Of a stretch of DNA of 15,003 nt, positions 1 to 7,431 are shown piece after piece. The DNA is from an uncultured Prevotella sp. (GTDB lineage Bacteria; Bacteroidota; Bacteroidia; Bacteroidales; Bacteroidaceae), in assembly GCA_927910885.1 (NCBI GenBank), contig CAKMOD010000142.1, positions 1 through 15,003 of the forward strand. The letters run 5' to 3'. How positions within the stretch are numbered: position 1 is the stretch's first letter; the number at the start of each line of letters is the position of its first letter. The notes under the pieces were generated by a model. It saw nothing but the letters and a program-made list of their open reading frames with translations. It was not told the origin of the DNA and made no database searches. The position numbers were made by a program, and so were the translations under genes.

Positions 1-6
1 TCTCAC

Positions 7-432
7 ATGGCGATACGCATTAAAGAGCTTTGGCAACGCTGGCGAAAAGACTTTTGGCGACTTTTCCGTTTTGGTATAACGGGCACTATATGTTCGCTTA
101 TCCATTATGGAATCTATTGTCTCTTTCTATTCTTTACGAATACAACCATAGCTTATACAGCTGGTTACGGAGTAGGACTTCTTTGTAACTACGGACTTAC
201 AACTTACTTTACTTTTAAAGGAAAACCGTCAAAAAACAACGTTGCTGGCTTCGTTGGTAGCCACATACTCAACTATCTTTTAGAAATAGGATTGCTCCAT
301 CTCTTCCTTTGGATGGGTGCAAGCAAATGGCTGTCGCCTATCCTTGTGATGGTGATAGTTGTTCCTATCAACTTCGTTTTACTACGTCTTGTGTTTGTAA
401 AGGGAAAAAGGCTGATGGGTGATAGGTGTTGA
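7..432 (+). CDS. GtrA-family small membrane protein
   Basis: The 141-residue product is almost entirely four predicted membrane helices (about residues 20-43, 47-69, 82-103 and 107-131) behind a short basic N-terminus (KELWQRWRKDFWRLFRFG). The FRFGITG start of helix 1, the CNYGLTTYFTF segment at 60-70 and the PINFVLLRLVFVKG ending fit the GtrA/DPMS-like family. Members of that family are thought to help move or present polyprenyl-phosphate-linked sugars, as GtrA does in O-antigen glucosylation; the substrate here is unknown. Length is typical of the family. The ATG lies six bases from the window edge, so an earlier start or a co-transcribed upstream gene cannot be excluded. It points away from the leftward glycosyltransferase operon that follows, so it probably belongs to a transcription unit outside the window. 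Its role in surface glycan assembly is inferred from family and neighbours. Confidence 0.85.
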   Translation: MAIRIKELWQRWRKDFWRLFRFGITGTICSLIHYGIYCLFLFFTNTTIAYTAGYGVGLLCNYGLTTYFTFKGKPSKNNVAGFVGSHILNYLLEIGLLHLFLWMGASKWLSPILVMVIVVPINFVLLRLVFVKGKRLMGDRC

Positions 433-464
433 ATGATGGGTGTTGATGGTTTGTGAGATTTGTA

Positions 465-537
465 TTAGACATCCGCACCATTGGTGTTAGGCGTCCGCAC
501 ACATGGTGCGGAGCGTTCGCACGATTGGTACTAAGCA
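465..537. repeat. GC-rich 22-bp imperfect palindromic tandem repeat, locus 1
   Basis: Three units with 22-bp spacing begin at 465, 487 and 509, and a degraded fourth begins at 531. Units 1 and 2 read TTAGrCrTCCGCAC followed by CATTGGTG or ACATGGTG. The core (CACCATTGGTG in unit 1) is a small palindrome, so each unit could fold. The same family occurs in reverse complement at 13751-13816. It lies in the non-coding gap between the GtrA-like gene and the terminator of the leftward operon. Function unknown. Confidence 0.75.
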
Positions 538-561
538 GTAACACAGCAATAGAAAAGGGAA

Positions 562-611
562 GAAAAAACTCATCCCCAAGCTCTTTATGATAAGAAAAGG
601 GCTTGGGGATG
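562..611 (-). terminator. Rho-independent terminator of the glycosyltransferase operon
   Basis: Arms CATCCCCAAGC (571-581) and GCTTGGGGATG (601-611) pair perfectly. The stem can be extended inward by four more pairs past one mismatch. Read on the minus strand the hairpin is followed by AGTTTTTTC (570-562), a typical U-tract, whereas the plus side has none. It sits 5 bases past the stop of the last gene of the leftward operon, so it is assigned to the minus strand. Confidence 0.85.
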
Positions 612-616
612 ATGCT

Positions 617-1741
617 TTATACCTTATTATACACTTCAAGAATCTGAGAGGCTACATCTTGATTTTCGAATCGTTTTACGTAGCATTGGCTCTTGCTGAC
701 CATTTCCTTACGATGCTCTATCGCTGAAAGAATAGCAGCAGCATTGCCGTCGACATCGTCTGGACCTACATAAAGGCAATCAGGACCACCCGCTTCTTCC
801 AAACAACTACCCGTAGCAGCTACTACTGGCAATCCGCTTTGTATGGCTTCGATGATAGGAATACCAAATCCTTCATAGCGAGAAGGATAGATGAAAGCCT
901 CAGCCTGATTGTAAATAGCTGCAAGAAGGTCGTTAGGTACACCTTGAAGGAAATGGATTCGCTCGCCAATTCCTAAACGTTTGATTTCTGCATCGAGTTT
1001 TTTCTGATACTTGGTCTGTCGTCCTACGATGACAAGATGTAAGTCGGAAGGTAGCTTTGCCATTGTACGAATACCCAAAAGAATGTTCTTTCGCACTTCT
1101 ACTGTTCCTACATTTAATATATAACGTTGTGGGAGTTGATACTTACGGCGGGCTTCCTCTATCAGTGAAGGACTTACCGACTGGTTGAAGTGGGTGCTAC
1201 AGCTTTGATAAACAAGGTCTATCTTGTCCTCAGGAAAGTCACCATAATATAAGATGTCACGCTTCGTACATTCACTAATAGCAATGATGCGCGTTGCCTC
1301 GCGTAGTGTCTGATAGAACTTCCGCTTATAGAAGAAAACGTCAATAGCAGGATAGAACTCTGGATGACGTAGGAAGATAAGGTCGTGAACAGTGACTACA
1401 CTGGGGATACCTGCTGCTGCCAAGCCTGAAGTAAGTTCACCCGAAAGACCATGATAAAGTTCTACTCCATCTGCTTTTAGGTCTTTTACTACCCCTTTCA
1501 CACGCCACCAGTCACGCTGCAGACGAAAACGAAGGTGGTCAGGATAGCAAAACTGCACGTTATCTCGCAGTTCCACCTGATTACGAAGGTCGTCACGTCC
1601 AGCATCAGGAGCATAGAGTCGTAAGTTTGTCTCAGGCATCAACGGAGCAAGGTCGTTGATAAGCGTGCGCCCATAGCTGCCCAATCCCGTTCCGTTTCTT
1701 ACGATACGCTTAGCATCATAACCTATTATCTTCTTATTCAT
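617..1741 (-). CDS. GT4-family (group 1) glycosyltransferase
   Basis: Retaining, nucleotide-sugar-dependent transferase of the GT-B fold, expected in the cytoplasm or at the inner membrane face during glycan assembly. The N-terminal domain begins MNKKIIGYDAKRI and has the glycine-rich turn NGTGLGSYGR. The C-terminal Rossmann domain begins near residue 205 (RYILNVGTVEVRKN). The nucleotide-sugar signature EGFGIPIIE (residues 290-298) carries the two glutamates of the EX7E motif. Length of 374 residues is normal for the family. The ATG at 1741 is preferred to one two codons earlier at 1747 because MNKKIIGYD is the natural family start; with it the gene overlaps the end of the GT87-like gene by 8 nt, which suggests translational coupling. 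It is the last gene of the operon and is followed by a strong terminator. The sugar transferred cannot be predicted. Confidence 0.93.
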   Translation of the reverse strand: MNKKIIGYDAKRIVRNGTGLGSYGRTLINDLAPLMPETNLRLYAPDAGRDDLRNQVELRDNVQFCYPDHLRFRLQRDWWRVKGVVKDLKADGVELYHGLSGELTSGLAAAGIPSVVTVHDLIFLRHPEFYPAIDVFFYKRKFYQTLREATRIIAISECTKRDILYYGDFPEDKIDLVYQSCSTHFNQSVSPSLIEEARRKYQLPQRYILNVGTVEVRKNILLGIRTMAKLPSDLHLVIVGRQTKYQKKLDAEIKRLGIGERIHFLQGVPNDLLAAIYNQAEAFIYPSRYEGFGIPIIEAIQSGLPVVAATGSCLEEAGGPDCLYVGPDDVDGNAAAILSAIEHRKEMVSKSQCYVKRFENQDVASQILEVYNKV

Positions 1742-2915
1742 GAGCATCGGCCTTTTCTATTGGGGTATAATCCTTTGTGCATAACTCATAACAAAGCCAC
1801 AGCCAGAGAATACTGATTGGTAACGCACGGAGGGCGTATTGCTTGATATATGCTTCTCGGATAAACTTCGGGAAGATGTCGCTGCTACCCATACCAGAGA
1901 GTAGGAAGACAAATACCATCAATGCTATCGCCCACTTTCCACGCTTCCAAGGAGCAGCGGTGTACCAGATGCAAACGCCTAACAAGGCTATCACATATCC
2001 GCTGGCTTCGCTACCTGTACTGAAAAGAATGACAAACAAAAGTACAGAAGCAAGTATCGTCTCACGGAAGGCAAGATTCTTATACTGTGAGAAACGCAGG
2101 TAAGGAAGGGCAAAGAGTACCATTCCGGGCAGAATCAACCATAGGTCTGAATAGTTCATACAACCAGTTGTACGACGAACAAGCCCTAAAAGGGAGATAT
2201 TCTGCTGAATAGAACCAAGGTTTTCTGCATTCTTTTCCACTAAACAAGTAAACCATTCGTGGTATTGTCCTACAACATAAGTAGGCGAACTGATAAGCAT
2301 TGGCGCACAAAAGAGTACGACTGACCATATTGCAAGCCACATCAACAATCGCAACTTGTGTCGAGAGAATAGGAAGAAAGCCAACCCCACGATGCCATAT
2401 AACTTCACCAACGTTCCTAAGACGATGAAGAATGCAGCCCAACCGTCCTTCTCTTTCTCAATAAGGAAGAAAGAAGAGAGTATCATTGCAGCCACAGCAA
2501 TATTGAACTGCTGCATAAAGAGGGCCGTTGGGAGCGTTATTCCACAGAACCAAAGTATGAAAATCTTTTGCTTTTCACGCAGTCCTGAACGCACAATAGC
2601 CAAATATAGCCATGCTGTTAGGAACACTAACCATAGCAACATACCCGCCCAAAGAGGCAGAACGGCAAAAGGTGCGATGACAAGAGAGAACCCCGGACCA
2701 TAATGATTCACATCCCAATATTCCGCAGGATAGGCTTCATAGAGTGAAGTTTGGTTCACTGTGTGCCAGTAAACACCACGGAAGATAAGGAAGTTATTGA
2801 AACTTCGATTGTACTTCAGCATTCCTGCGAGGGCAATGATAAACCATAAGCCCATAAGGAACCATCGATTAGAGAACAGGGGGTGGTGTAAGAGTTGCTT
2901 TATTCTATCTTTCAT
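1734..2915 (-). CDS. GT87-like (DUF2029) integral membrane glycosyltransferase
   Basis: Polytopic protein of 393 residues with about ten hydrophobic segments, the first at roughly 18-33. The loop after helix 1 holds FRGVYWHTVNQTSLYEAYP and then YWDVNHYGPGFSLVIAPFAVLP, which resemble the GT87/DUF2029 family of GT-C fold enzymes. Known members such as actinobacterial mannosyltransferases use polyprenyl-phosphate sugars and act on the outer face of the inner membrane; by analogy this protein may add a sugar after export. The start is set at the ATG at 2915; a GTG one codon earlier (2918) is also in frame. The upstream GT32-like gene stops at 2921, five bases away, and the downstream GT4 gene overlaps the 3' end, so this is an internal operon gene. 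The family call rests on motif resemblance, so acceptor and donor are unknown. Confidence 0.8.
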   Translation of the reverse strand: MKDRIKQLLHHPLFSNRWFLMGLWFIIALAGMLKYNRSFNNFLIFRGVYWHTVNQTSLYEAYPAEYWDVNHYGPGFSLVIAPFAVLPLWAGMLLWLVFLTAWLYLAIVRSGLREKQKIFILWFCGITLPTALFMQQFNIAVAAMILSSFFLIEKEKDGWAAFFIVLGTLVKLYGIVGLAFFLFSRHKLRLLMWLAIWSVVLFCAPMLISSPTYVVGQYHEWFTCLVEKNAENLGSIQQNISLLGLVRRTTGCMNYSDLWLILPGMVLFALPYLRFSQYKNLAFRETILASVLLFVILFSTGSEASGYVIALLGVCIWYTAAPWKRGKWAIALMVFVFLLSGMGSSDIFPKFIREAYIKQYALRALPISILWLWLCYELCTKDYTPIEKADAHE

Positions 2916-2920
2916 CACAT

Positions 2921-3685
2921 TTATTTCTTAGGAAACAGACAAGGGATGTTCCTTTTCAACCATCTATTAAACTTCTCCATCGGGGTTCGTTTCCAGCTGT
3001 GAGCACAATAGTGGATGGCGTATGAAGCTGGTGTTGCCTCATACTTGTTACCTGCAAAGATTTCCGAACGGAATACCATCATATTGTCTTCGAGTGGTTG
3101 ATCCTTATCCAAGTACTTAAAACCATACTTTTCCATTACCCTTGCATAGACAAATGGAGAGATAACTCCCTTACCATTAGAACCTTCTGGATAAATAAAC
3201 TCACGCTTCTCATAGTCGTCTAAGACGTCTTTCACAAACTGACAGCCAGCCTCAGACCCCATCACGGCAGCCTGAATCTGTATTCCTGAGACGAAATCAT
3301 CCTTGATACGATTGCCTTCTTTATCAATCATATCCATCGCACCGGTCATCTCTATCTGCTTTGGATGATACTCTAACGAAGTGAAGAACTTATAGTTAAG
3401 GAATTCATCAAACGACTTCAAGACCTTTACATCAGAGTCAAGATAAATACCACCTTCGGTATATAGCGCATACATACGGATATAATCAGCTGCGAAAGCC
3501 CACTTACGTTGCTCGAAAGCTTCGCGCACATAGACTGGAGCCTTTGACATATCAAAGTTCTCAGTGTTCCATAATTTTATCTCATAATCGGGCAACACCT
3601 TCCTCCAAGTGTCCATACACTTCTGTATCTTATCAGGATATGGGTCGTTGCTGAGCCAGCAGTAATGAATGACTTTGGGTATCAT
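2921..3685 (-). CDS. GT32-like glycosyltransferase with DXD motif
   Basis: The product starts MIPKVIHYCWLS, the classic opening of the Gly_transf_sug / OCH1-like family. It continues with W..vLPDYEIKLWN, FAADYIRMYALYTEGGIYLDSDV and a C-terminal HYCAHSW. The DSD at residues 83-85 is the metal and nucleotide-sugar binding DXD motif. At 254 residues it is full length for bacterial capsular or LPS members of this family, which transfer a sugar from UDP- or GDP-donors in the cytoplasm. It is a soluble enzyme without a signal peptide. The gene lies 28 nt below the GT2 gene and 5 nt above the GT87-like gene, so all appear co-transcribed. Donor (galactose, mannose or other) is not readable from the sequence. 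Confidence 0.92.
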   Translation of the reverse strand: MIPKVIHYCWLSNDPYPDKIQKCMDTWRKVLPDYEIKLWNTENFDMSKAPVYVREAFEQRKWAFAADYIRMYALYTEGGIYLDSDVKVLKSFDEFLNYKFFTSLEYHPKQIEMTGAMDMIDKEGNRIKDDFVSGIQIQAAVMGSEAGCQFVKDVLDDYEKREFIYPEGSNGKGVISPFVYARVMEKYGFKYLDKDQPLEDNMMVFRSEIFAGNKYEATPASYAIHYCAHSWKRTPMEKFNRWLKRNIPCLFPKK

Positions 3686-3713
3686 AGCGATAGGGTTATT
3701 AATTGTTACAAAC

Positions 3714-4427
3714 TTATTGATTCTTTAATTTACAGAGAAAGTAGACGAAATAAAGACGTGGTAGAAGTCGAATCTGCTCTAAGCAGCCATCTAATTCTCT
3801 GATAATTCGTATGTTGTCATATAGTCCTCTTGACCGATTCGTATTGGAAACACCCGTTGTATCAAAGTTGGCAATAGCAAAAGGCAGTTGAAGAAAGCGA
3901 TAATGCTTTTTCCAAAGCAGCTTATACAACTTGAAGTCTGCTGACATTCGATGACTTGTATCGTATGGGAAAGTTCGCAGACAGGCTGTACGTGTCAGAC
4001 AACTTTGGTGACAAAAGTACATTCTATGGCTATTATGAGGTGCTTCAGCAGGCTTAATAGTTCCATTCTTTACGACATCACCATAAATAACATCAGCCTC
4101 GCGCGGAACTTGAAAGATTCGATTCAAAACATCATCAGCAGCAAATGTGTCACCAGCATTGAGAAAGATGCACCATTCTCCTGTAGCCATTGCAACTCCT
4201 TTGTTCATTGCATCATAGATACCCTCATCTTGTTCCGTTATCCAATGACTGATATGAGCTTCATACTTACGAATTACCTCTATCGTACCATCAGTAGAAC
4301 CACCATCAACAACAACGTATTCAATATGCTCATACTGCTGTGCCAAAACGCTACGGATAGTCTTCTCTATCAGTGATACAGCGTTATAACAAACAGTAAT
4401 GACCGTAACTAAGGGCTTTTCTATCAT
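3714..4427 (-). CDS. GT2-family glycosyltransferase
   Basis: GT-A fold transferase, the first gene of the leftward operon. The opening MIEKPLVTVITVCYNA and the segment EYVVVDGGSTDGT (37-48) form the nucleotide-binding part. HWITEQDEGIYDAMNKG is typical of capsule or LPS GT2 enzymes. FLNAGDTF (88-95) takes the place of the DXD motif, with NAGD as in many members of this subgroup. Length of 237 residues is normal. The start is placed at the ATG at 4427, where MIEKP leads straight into the first beta strand; a longer reading from GTG at 4448 would add seven residues without family support. A TATATTTG element about 80 nt upstream could drive the operon. The acceptor is unknown. Confidence 0.92.
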   Translation of the reverse strand: MIEKPLVTVITVCYNAVSLIEKTIRSVLAQQYEHIEYVVVDGGSTDGTIEVIRKYEAHISHWITEQDEGIYDAMNKGVAMATGEWCIFLNAGDTFAADDVLNRIFQVPREADVIYGDVVKNGTIKPAEAPHNSHRMYFCHQSCLTRTACLRTFPYDTSHRMSADFKLYKLLWKKHYRFLQLPFAIANFDTTGVSNTNRSRGLYDNIRIIRELDGCLEQIRLLPRLYFVYFLCKLKNQ

Positions 4428-4504
4428 AGCAATGAATAATTCAAACACATTTTATACCAGTAAAACACATTGCCTTTACCAAATCAGTAGGTATTTCTAT
4501 CTTC

Positions 4505-4512
4505 CAAATATA
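4505..4512 (-). promoter_or_regulatory. Candidate -7 element for the leftward glycosyltransferase operon
   Basis: Reads TATATTTG on the minus strand, a perfect match to the Bacteroidota TAnnTTTG -7 box, giving a 5' leader of about 70 nt to the ATG at 4427. No convincing -33 TTTG at about 19 bp spacing was found. A second match (TACATTTG, 4562-4569) lies closer to the divergent promoter. Assignment is tentative. Confidence 0.35.
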
Positions 4513-4582
4513 CTTTCCAACAAATCCGATAATGCGTTGTTTTTTTTCAATTGGCATAATGCAAATGTACAGAAAAAAATCG

Positions 4583-4590
4583 TATCTTTG
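4583..4590 (+). promoter_or_regulatory. Promoter -7 element of the rightward GT2 gene
   Basis: TATCTTTG is a perfect TAnnTTTG box and lies only 8 nt before the ATG at 4599. Transcription would start about 3-5 nt before, or at, the start codon, so the message would be nearly leaderless. A clear -33 box at 19 bp is missing; TTGG at 4551-4554 is too far upstream. Confidence 0.65.
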
Positions 4591-4598
4591 TCCATAAG

Positions 4599-5384
4599 AT
4601 GGAAAAAAAAGAGATATCAGTTGTTATCAACACCTACAATGCTGAGAAATTCCTGCAGCGTGTACTCGACTCCGTTAAGGACTTCGATGAGGTTGTTATC
4701 TGCGATATGGAGAGTACTGACCATACTGTAGAGATTGCTCAACGTGCCGGATGTAAGGTTGTCACCTTCCCAAAAGGTAATCATACCTGTGCTGAACCAG
4801 CTCGAACCTTTGCCATACAGAGTGCTAAAAGTCCGTGGGTACTCGTCGTTGACGCTGACGAATTGGTGACACCAGAACTGAGATCTTATCTCTATCAGCA
4901 TATCGACAAGCCTAACTGTGCGAAAGGTCTTTATATTCCAAGGCAGAACCGATTTATGAATACCCCTAAGAAAGGGTTTTCAAAGGATTATCAACTGCGC
5001 TTCTTTATCCGTGAAGGAACCGTTTGGCCTCCTCACGTACATACCTTCCCACAAGTGCAGGGACCTGTTGAACACATCGACAACCATCTTTACAACGTAC
5101 AATTAATTCACTTAGCGGAGAACTATTTAGCTGATATGTTAGAGAAATGTAACCGCTATACCACTAACGAAGTCCTCAAAAAACAGGGCAAGAACTATGG
5201 AGTTGGTGCATTACTCTTCCGTCCTTTCTGGCGTTTCTTCAAATCCTACTTTATGAATGGAGAAATAAGAAACGGTGTCACTGGCTTTATTGATAGTGTT
5301 ATGACAGGCTTCTACCAGTTTATGATTGTTGCGAAAGTAATAGAGGCAAGGATAAAGAAACAGAGTGAAGACGAACAGAAATAA
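4599..5384 (+). CDS. GT2-family glycosyltransferase (WaaE/KdtX-like subgroup)
   Basis: A 261-residue GT-A transferase. The start EKKEISVVINTYNAEKFLQRVLDSV is followed by DEVVICDMESTDHT (30-43) and then VLVVDADELVTPEL (81-94), whose DAD is the metal-binding DXD. The layout (short N-terminal domain, CDMESTDHT rather than DGGSTDGT, YQLRFFIREGTVWPPHVH in the acceptor half) matches the small GT2 proteins related to WaaE/KdtX that modify the LPS inner core in proteobacteria. Whether this one acts on the core is inference. No signal peptide is present; a C-terminal stretch rich in aromatic residues (residues 205-250) may touch the membrane. The ATG at 4599 is the only plausible start and lies just after a TATCTTTG box. 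It is a single-gene unit ended by a shared terminator. Confidence 0.9.
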   Translation: MEKKEISVVINTYNAEKFLQRVLDSVKDFDEVVICDMESTDHTVEIAQRAGCKVVTFPKGNHTCAEPARTFAIQSAKSPWVLVVDADELVTPELRSYLYQHIDKPNCAKGLYIPRQNRFMNTPKKGFSKDYQLRFFIREGTVWPPHVHTFPQVQGPVEHIDNHLYNVQLIHLAENYLADMLEKCNRYTTNEVLKKQGKNYGVGALLFRPFWRFFKSYFMNGEIRNGVTGFIDSVMTGFYQFMIVAKVIEARIKKQSEDEQK

Positions 5385-5401
5385 ACGAATCATTAACCTA
5401 T

Positions 5402-5445
5402 AACGATAGAGGGTGTAAGCTTCAAAACTTACACCCTCTATCGTT
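5402..5445. terminator. Bidirectional terminator between convergent genes
   Basis: A perfect 18-bp inverted repeat, AACGATAGAGGGTGTAAG (5402-5419) and its complement (5428-5445), flanks an 8-nt loop. The plus side ends CGTTTTGTT; the minus side ends CGTT followed by ATAGG. It lies 17 nt past the stop of the rightward GT2 gene and 3 nt past the stop of the leftward LtaS-like gene, so one hairpin can serve both. Confidence 0.92.
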
Positions 5446-5448
5446 TTG

Positions 5449-7431
5449 TTACTGTTGCGTCCTCCAATACAAACCAAAATACACCTGACGGAGTAGGTTG
5501 CGGGCTGCCGTAAGACGCTCAGCCTTCTTTTGATAGCTTGGTATAGCTTCTATCTGGTCAACGTTTGCACTATAATAAGTACTGTCCGAAACGGACGTAT
5601 CTAAGAGGTTCTTACCCATCTTGAAATACTTTGTATTACGGAAAGCAAAGGGAGCTAATGTTGCTAAGATATCGTCATGACTTCCCCAACGATTAGTTAA
5701 CTTGTTATAGGCCTCCTTGCGTAGGTAAGGTGGGAGATAGACATAGAGCGGAACGGAATGTTCATACCGCTTATCGATTACGTCATGATTAAGAATAACG
5801 CGCACGTTATGGTCACCTGTGATAACAAGTATCGTATTCTTTGCTGCAGCAGAGGCTTTGAAGCGATTGAGGAAGTCGTTCAGTGTCTTGTTATAATAGC
5901 GGAATCCAGTGAGATACTTATCCAAAACCTTACGATTATGCTCTGCAAAACACTTCTTACCATAGAAAGAATCGGGCAAAGGAGGAAGTTTCAAGTCCTT
6001 TGGGAACTCAAAAGGTGGATGATTTGTCGTCGTCATCACAGTTATCATCTGCCGTTTCTTTGATGGTTTATTTAACTTATCTAACAATGCTTGGAAGAGG
6101 TATTCGTCGTAAACACCAATACTATTATAAGTCGCATGAGGATAGTCTTTCAAGAGAAAGAACTTATCATAGACTGCATCAAACTGCTGGTGAGGCAATG
6201 CTTCAGCACAGTTCTCCCACGCAGCATCCATTCCCGACATGAACATCGTTGTATAGTTGCTGGCTTTGAAAGGCAGCGCAATCGACGTAGGAAGTGTATC
6301 GAAGCGATAAGCCGATGTAAAGAAGTGAGGGAAAGGGGTAGACAAAAAGAGGTTTTCAAGCGAATTTATCGTACCATTCTGAACCGATTGGAAGTTGCGA
6401 AATAGCAGATCTTCCTTGAAATGACGGTCCAAACCAAAGTTCATCTCCGCATCCTTCTGTTGGAGATTGAACAGATAATTACTCCAACTCTCGCTATAAA
6501 TGATTACAACATTAGGCTGTGGTTGCTTTAAACTGTCACCCACTTCTGCGAATAATGCACGCTGCAAGGCTCTTAGCGTATCTTTCTTTGTTATCTTTAT
6601 CTGCCCATCGGTATAAACATCTAATGCTTCTTGCAGACTATTAAACTTATATTGTGCTAATAAGTCATCTGTACTCTCAACCTTAAAGGCCTTAGCTTTC
6701 TCTTTACAAGCCTTCTTCAACATATAGATAGCATTGGGAACAAGGTCGTTCAGAAGCTTCTGATTTGATACAAAGGTGTCTTCTATCTGCAAAGGAAAAC
6801 GCCATACCGACCCACGCATACCGATAACTAAAAAGGCAATATACAGTAAGATGATAACCGAAAGTTTAATAAGTTGACAGCGCGAAGTCTTCCGACCGCC
6901 TAAAGAACAGTTCGTTTGACGAGCCAACACCTTATCTGATTCTATTCTACGAATGACATAAAGGATCAATAATGAGAGGAGAAGAAAGGCTAAACCTTCA
7001 TAAACACAATGATATTCTTCCCATATAGCTTGTATCAAACTCATTGGTCCTTCATTGAAAAAATCAAAGAAAGTGAGGTTAATATGGCTATTGAAATTAG
7101 AAAAGAAGCCCAAATCAATCCCGCTGAGTGTCAGTATAAGAATATCGATAATAGCGTAATAAACCTTACGAAAACGGCTCAATACTCGTTCAGCCCACGT
7201 CTTACGCAAAGCTGAAAAGACAAGGGTAAGAACCGTTGGTAGCAACAATACGTAACAAACTACCTGTATATCAAAACGCAGGACATTGAAAAGTAGACGT
7301 GGAAGAACAGTTAGGTTGCTACCTATAAGACCCATCGGAACAAACGCAATAGCAAAGCAAATGCGTACGAAAAAGAGGATAACAAGAATTACAGCAGAGT
7401 GCTTTAGCAGATATGTTAAGTTCTTATACAT
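5449..7431 (-). CDS. LtaS-like membrane phosphotransferase (LTA synthase / sulfatase superfamily)
   Basis: Large 660-residue protein with about five N-terminal membrane helices (roughly 11-35, 48-75, 90-112, 143-160 and 188-205) and a C-terminal extracytoplasmic catalytic domain starting near residue 305 (QPNVVIIYSESW). Active-site residues can be placed by family pattern: Glu314 in YSESW, the nucleophile Thr354 in QNGTINSLE, TTTNHPPF at 467-474 and Asp540-His541 in VITGDHN. Thr instead of the Cys/Ser of sulfatases points to LtaS-type phosphoglycerol or phosphoethanolamine transfer in the periplasm. In a Gram-negative host this cannot be lipoteichoic acid synthesis; the likely target is a lipid A, LPS or other envelope glycan group. 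The ATG at 7431 gives the first helix. It is transcribed alone, with a repeat-bearing 329-bp gap upstream, and no clear TAnnTTTG box was found there. Substrate unknown. Confidence 0.9.
   Translation of the reverse strand: MYKNLTYLLKHSAVILVILFFVRICFAIAFVPMGLIGSNLTVLPRLLFNVLRFDIQVVCYVLLLPTVLTLVFSALRKTWAERVLSRFRKVYYAIIDILILTLSGIDLGFFSNFNSHINLTFFDFFNEGPMSLIQAIWEEYHCVYEGLAFLLLSLLILYVIRRIESDKVLARQTNCSLGGRKTSRCQLIKLSVIILLYIAFLVIGMRGSVWRFPLQIEDTFVSNQKLLNDLVPNAIYMLKKACKEKAKAFKVESTDDLLAQYKFNSLQEALDVYTDGQIKITKKDTLRALQRALFAEVGDSLKQPQPNVVIIYSESWSNYLFNLQQKDAEMNFGLDRHFKEDLLFRNFQSVQNGTINSLENLFLSTPFPHFFTSAYRFDTLPTSIALPFKASNYTTMFMSGMDAAWENCAEALPHQQFDAVYDKFFLLKDYPHATYNSIGVYDEYLFQALLDKLNKPSKKRQMITVMTTTNHPPFEFPKDLKLPPLPDSFYGKKCFAEHNRKVLDKYLTGFRYYNKTLNDFLNRFKASAAAKNTILVITGDHNVRVILNHDVIDKRYEHSVPLYVYLPPYLRKEAYNKLTNRWGSHDDILATLAPFAFRNTKYFKMGKNLLDTSVSDSTYYSANVDQIEAIPSYQKKAERLTAARNLLRQVYFGLYWRTQQ

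Noticed and set aside
465..537. Small RNA gene or CRISPR remnant
   Set aside because: There are dyads but no clear promoter and terminator pair of its own, and no spacers; it is treated as a repeat family.
2356..2703. Open frame on the + strand inside the GT87-like gene
   Set aside because: It is a shadow of the membrane-protein coding frame; basic and low-complexity product, no family resemblance.
4428..4448. Longer GT2 reading from GTG at 4448
   Set aside because: It would add seven residues before MIEKPLVTVI that do not fit the family start; the ATG at 4427 is preferred.
6091..6405. Open frame on the + strand inside the LtaS-like gene
   Set aside because: It overlaps the conserved catalytic domain in antisense, with no recognisable domain or start signal.
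5449..7431. Classical sulfatase
   Set aside because: The C/S-x-P-x-R sulfatase signature is missing; the nucleophile position is a threonine within QNGTINSLE as in LtaS-like enzymes.
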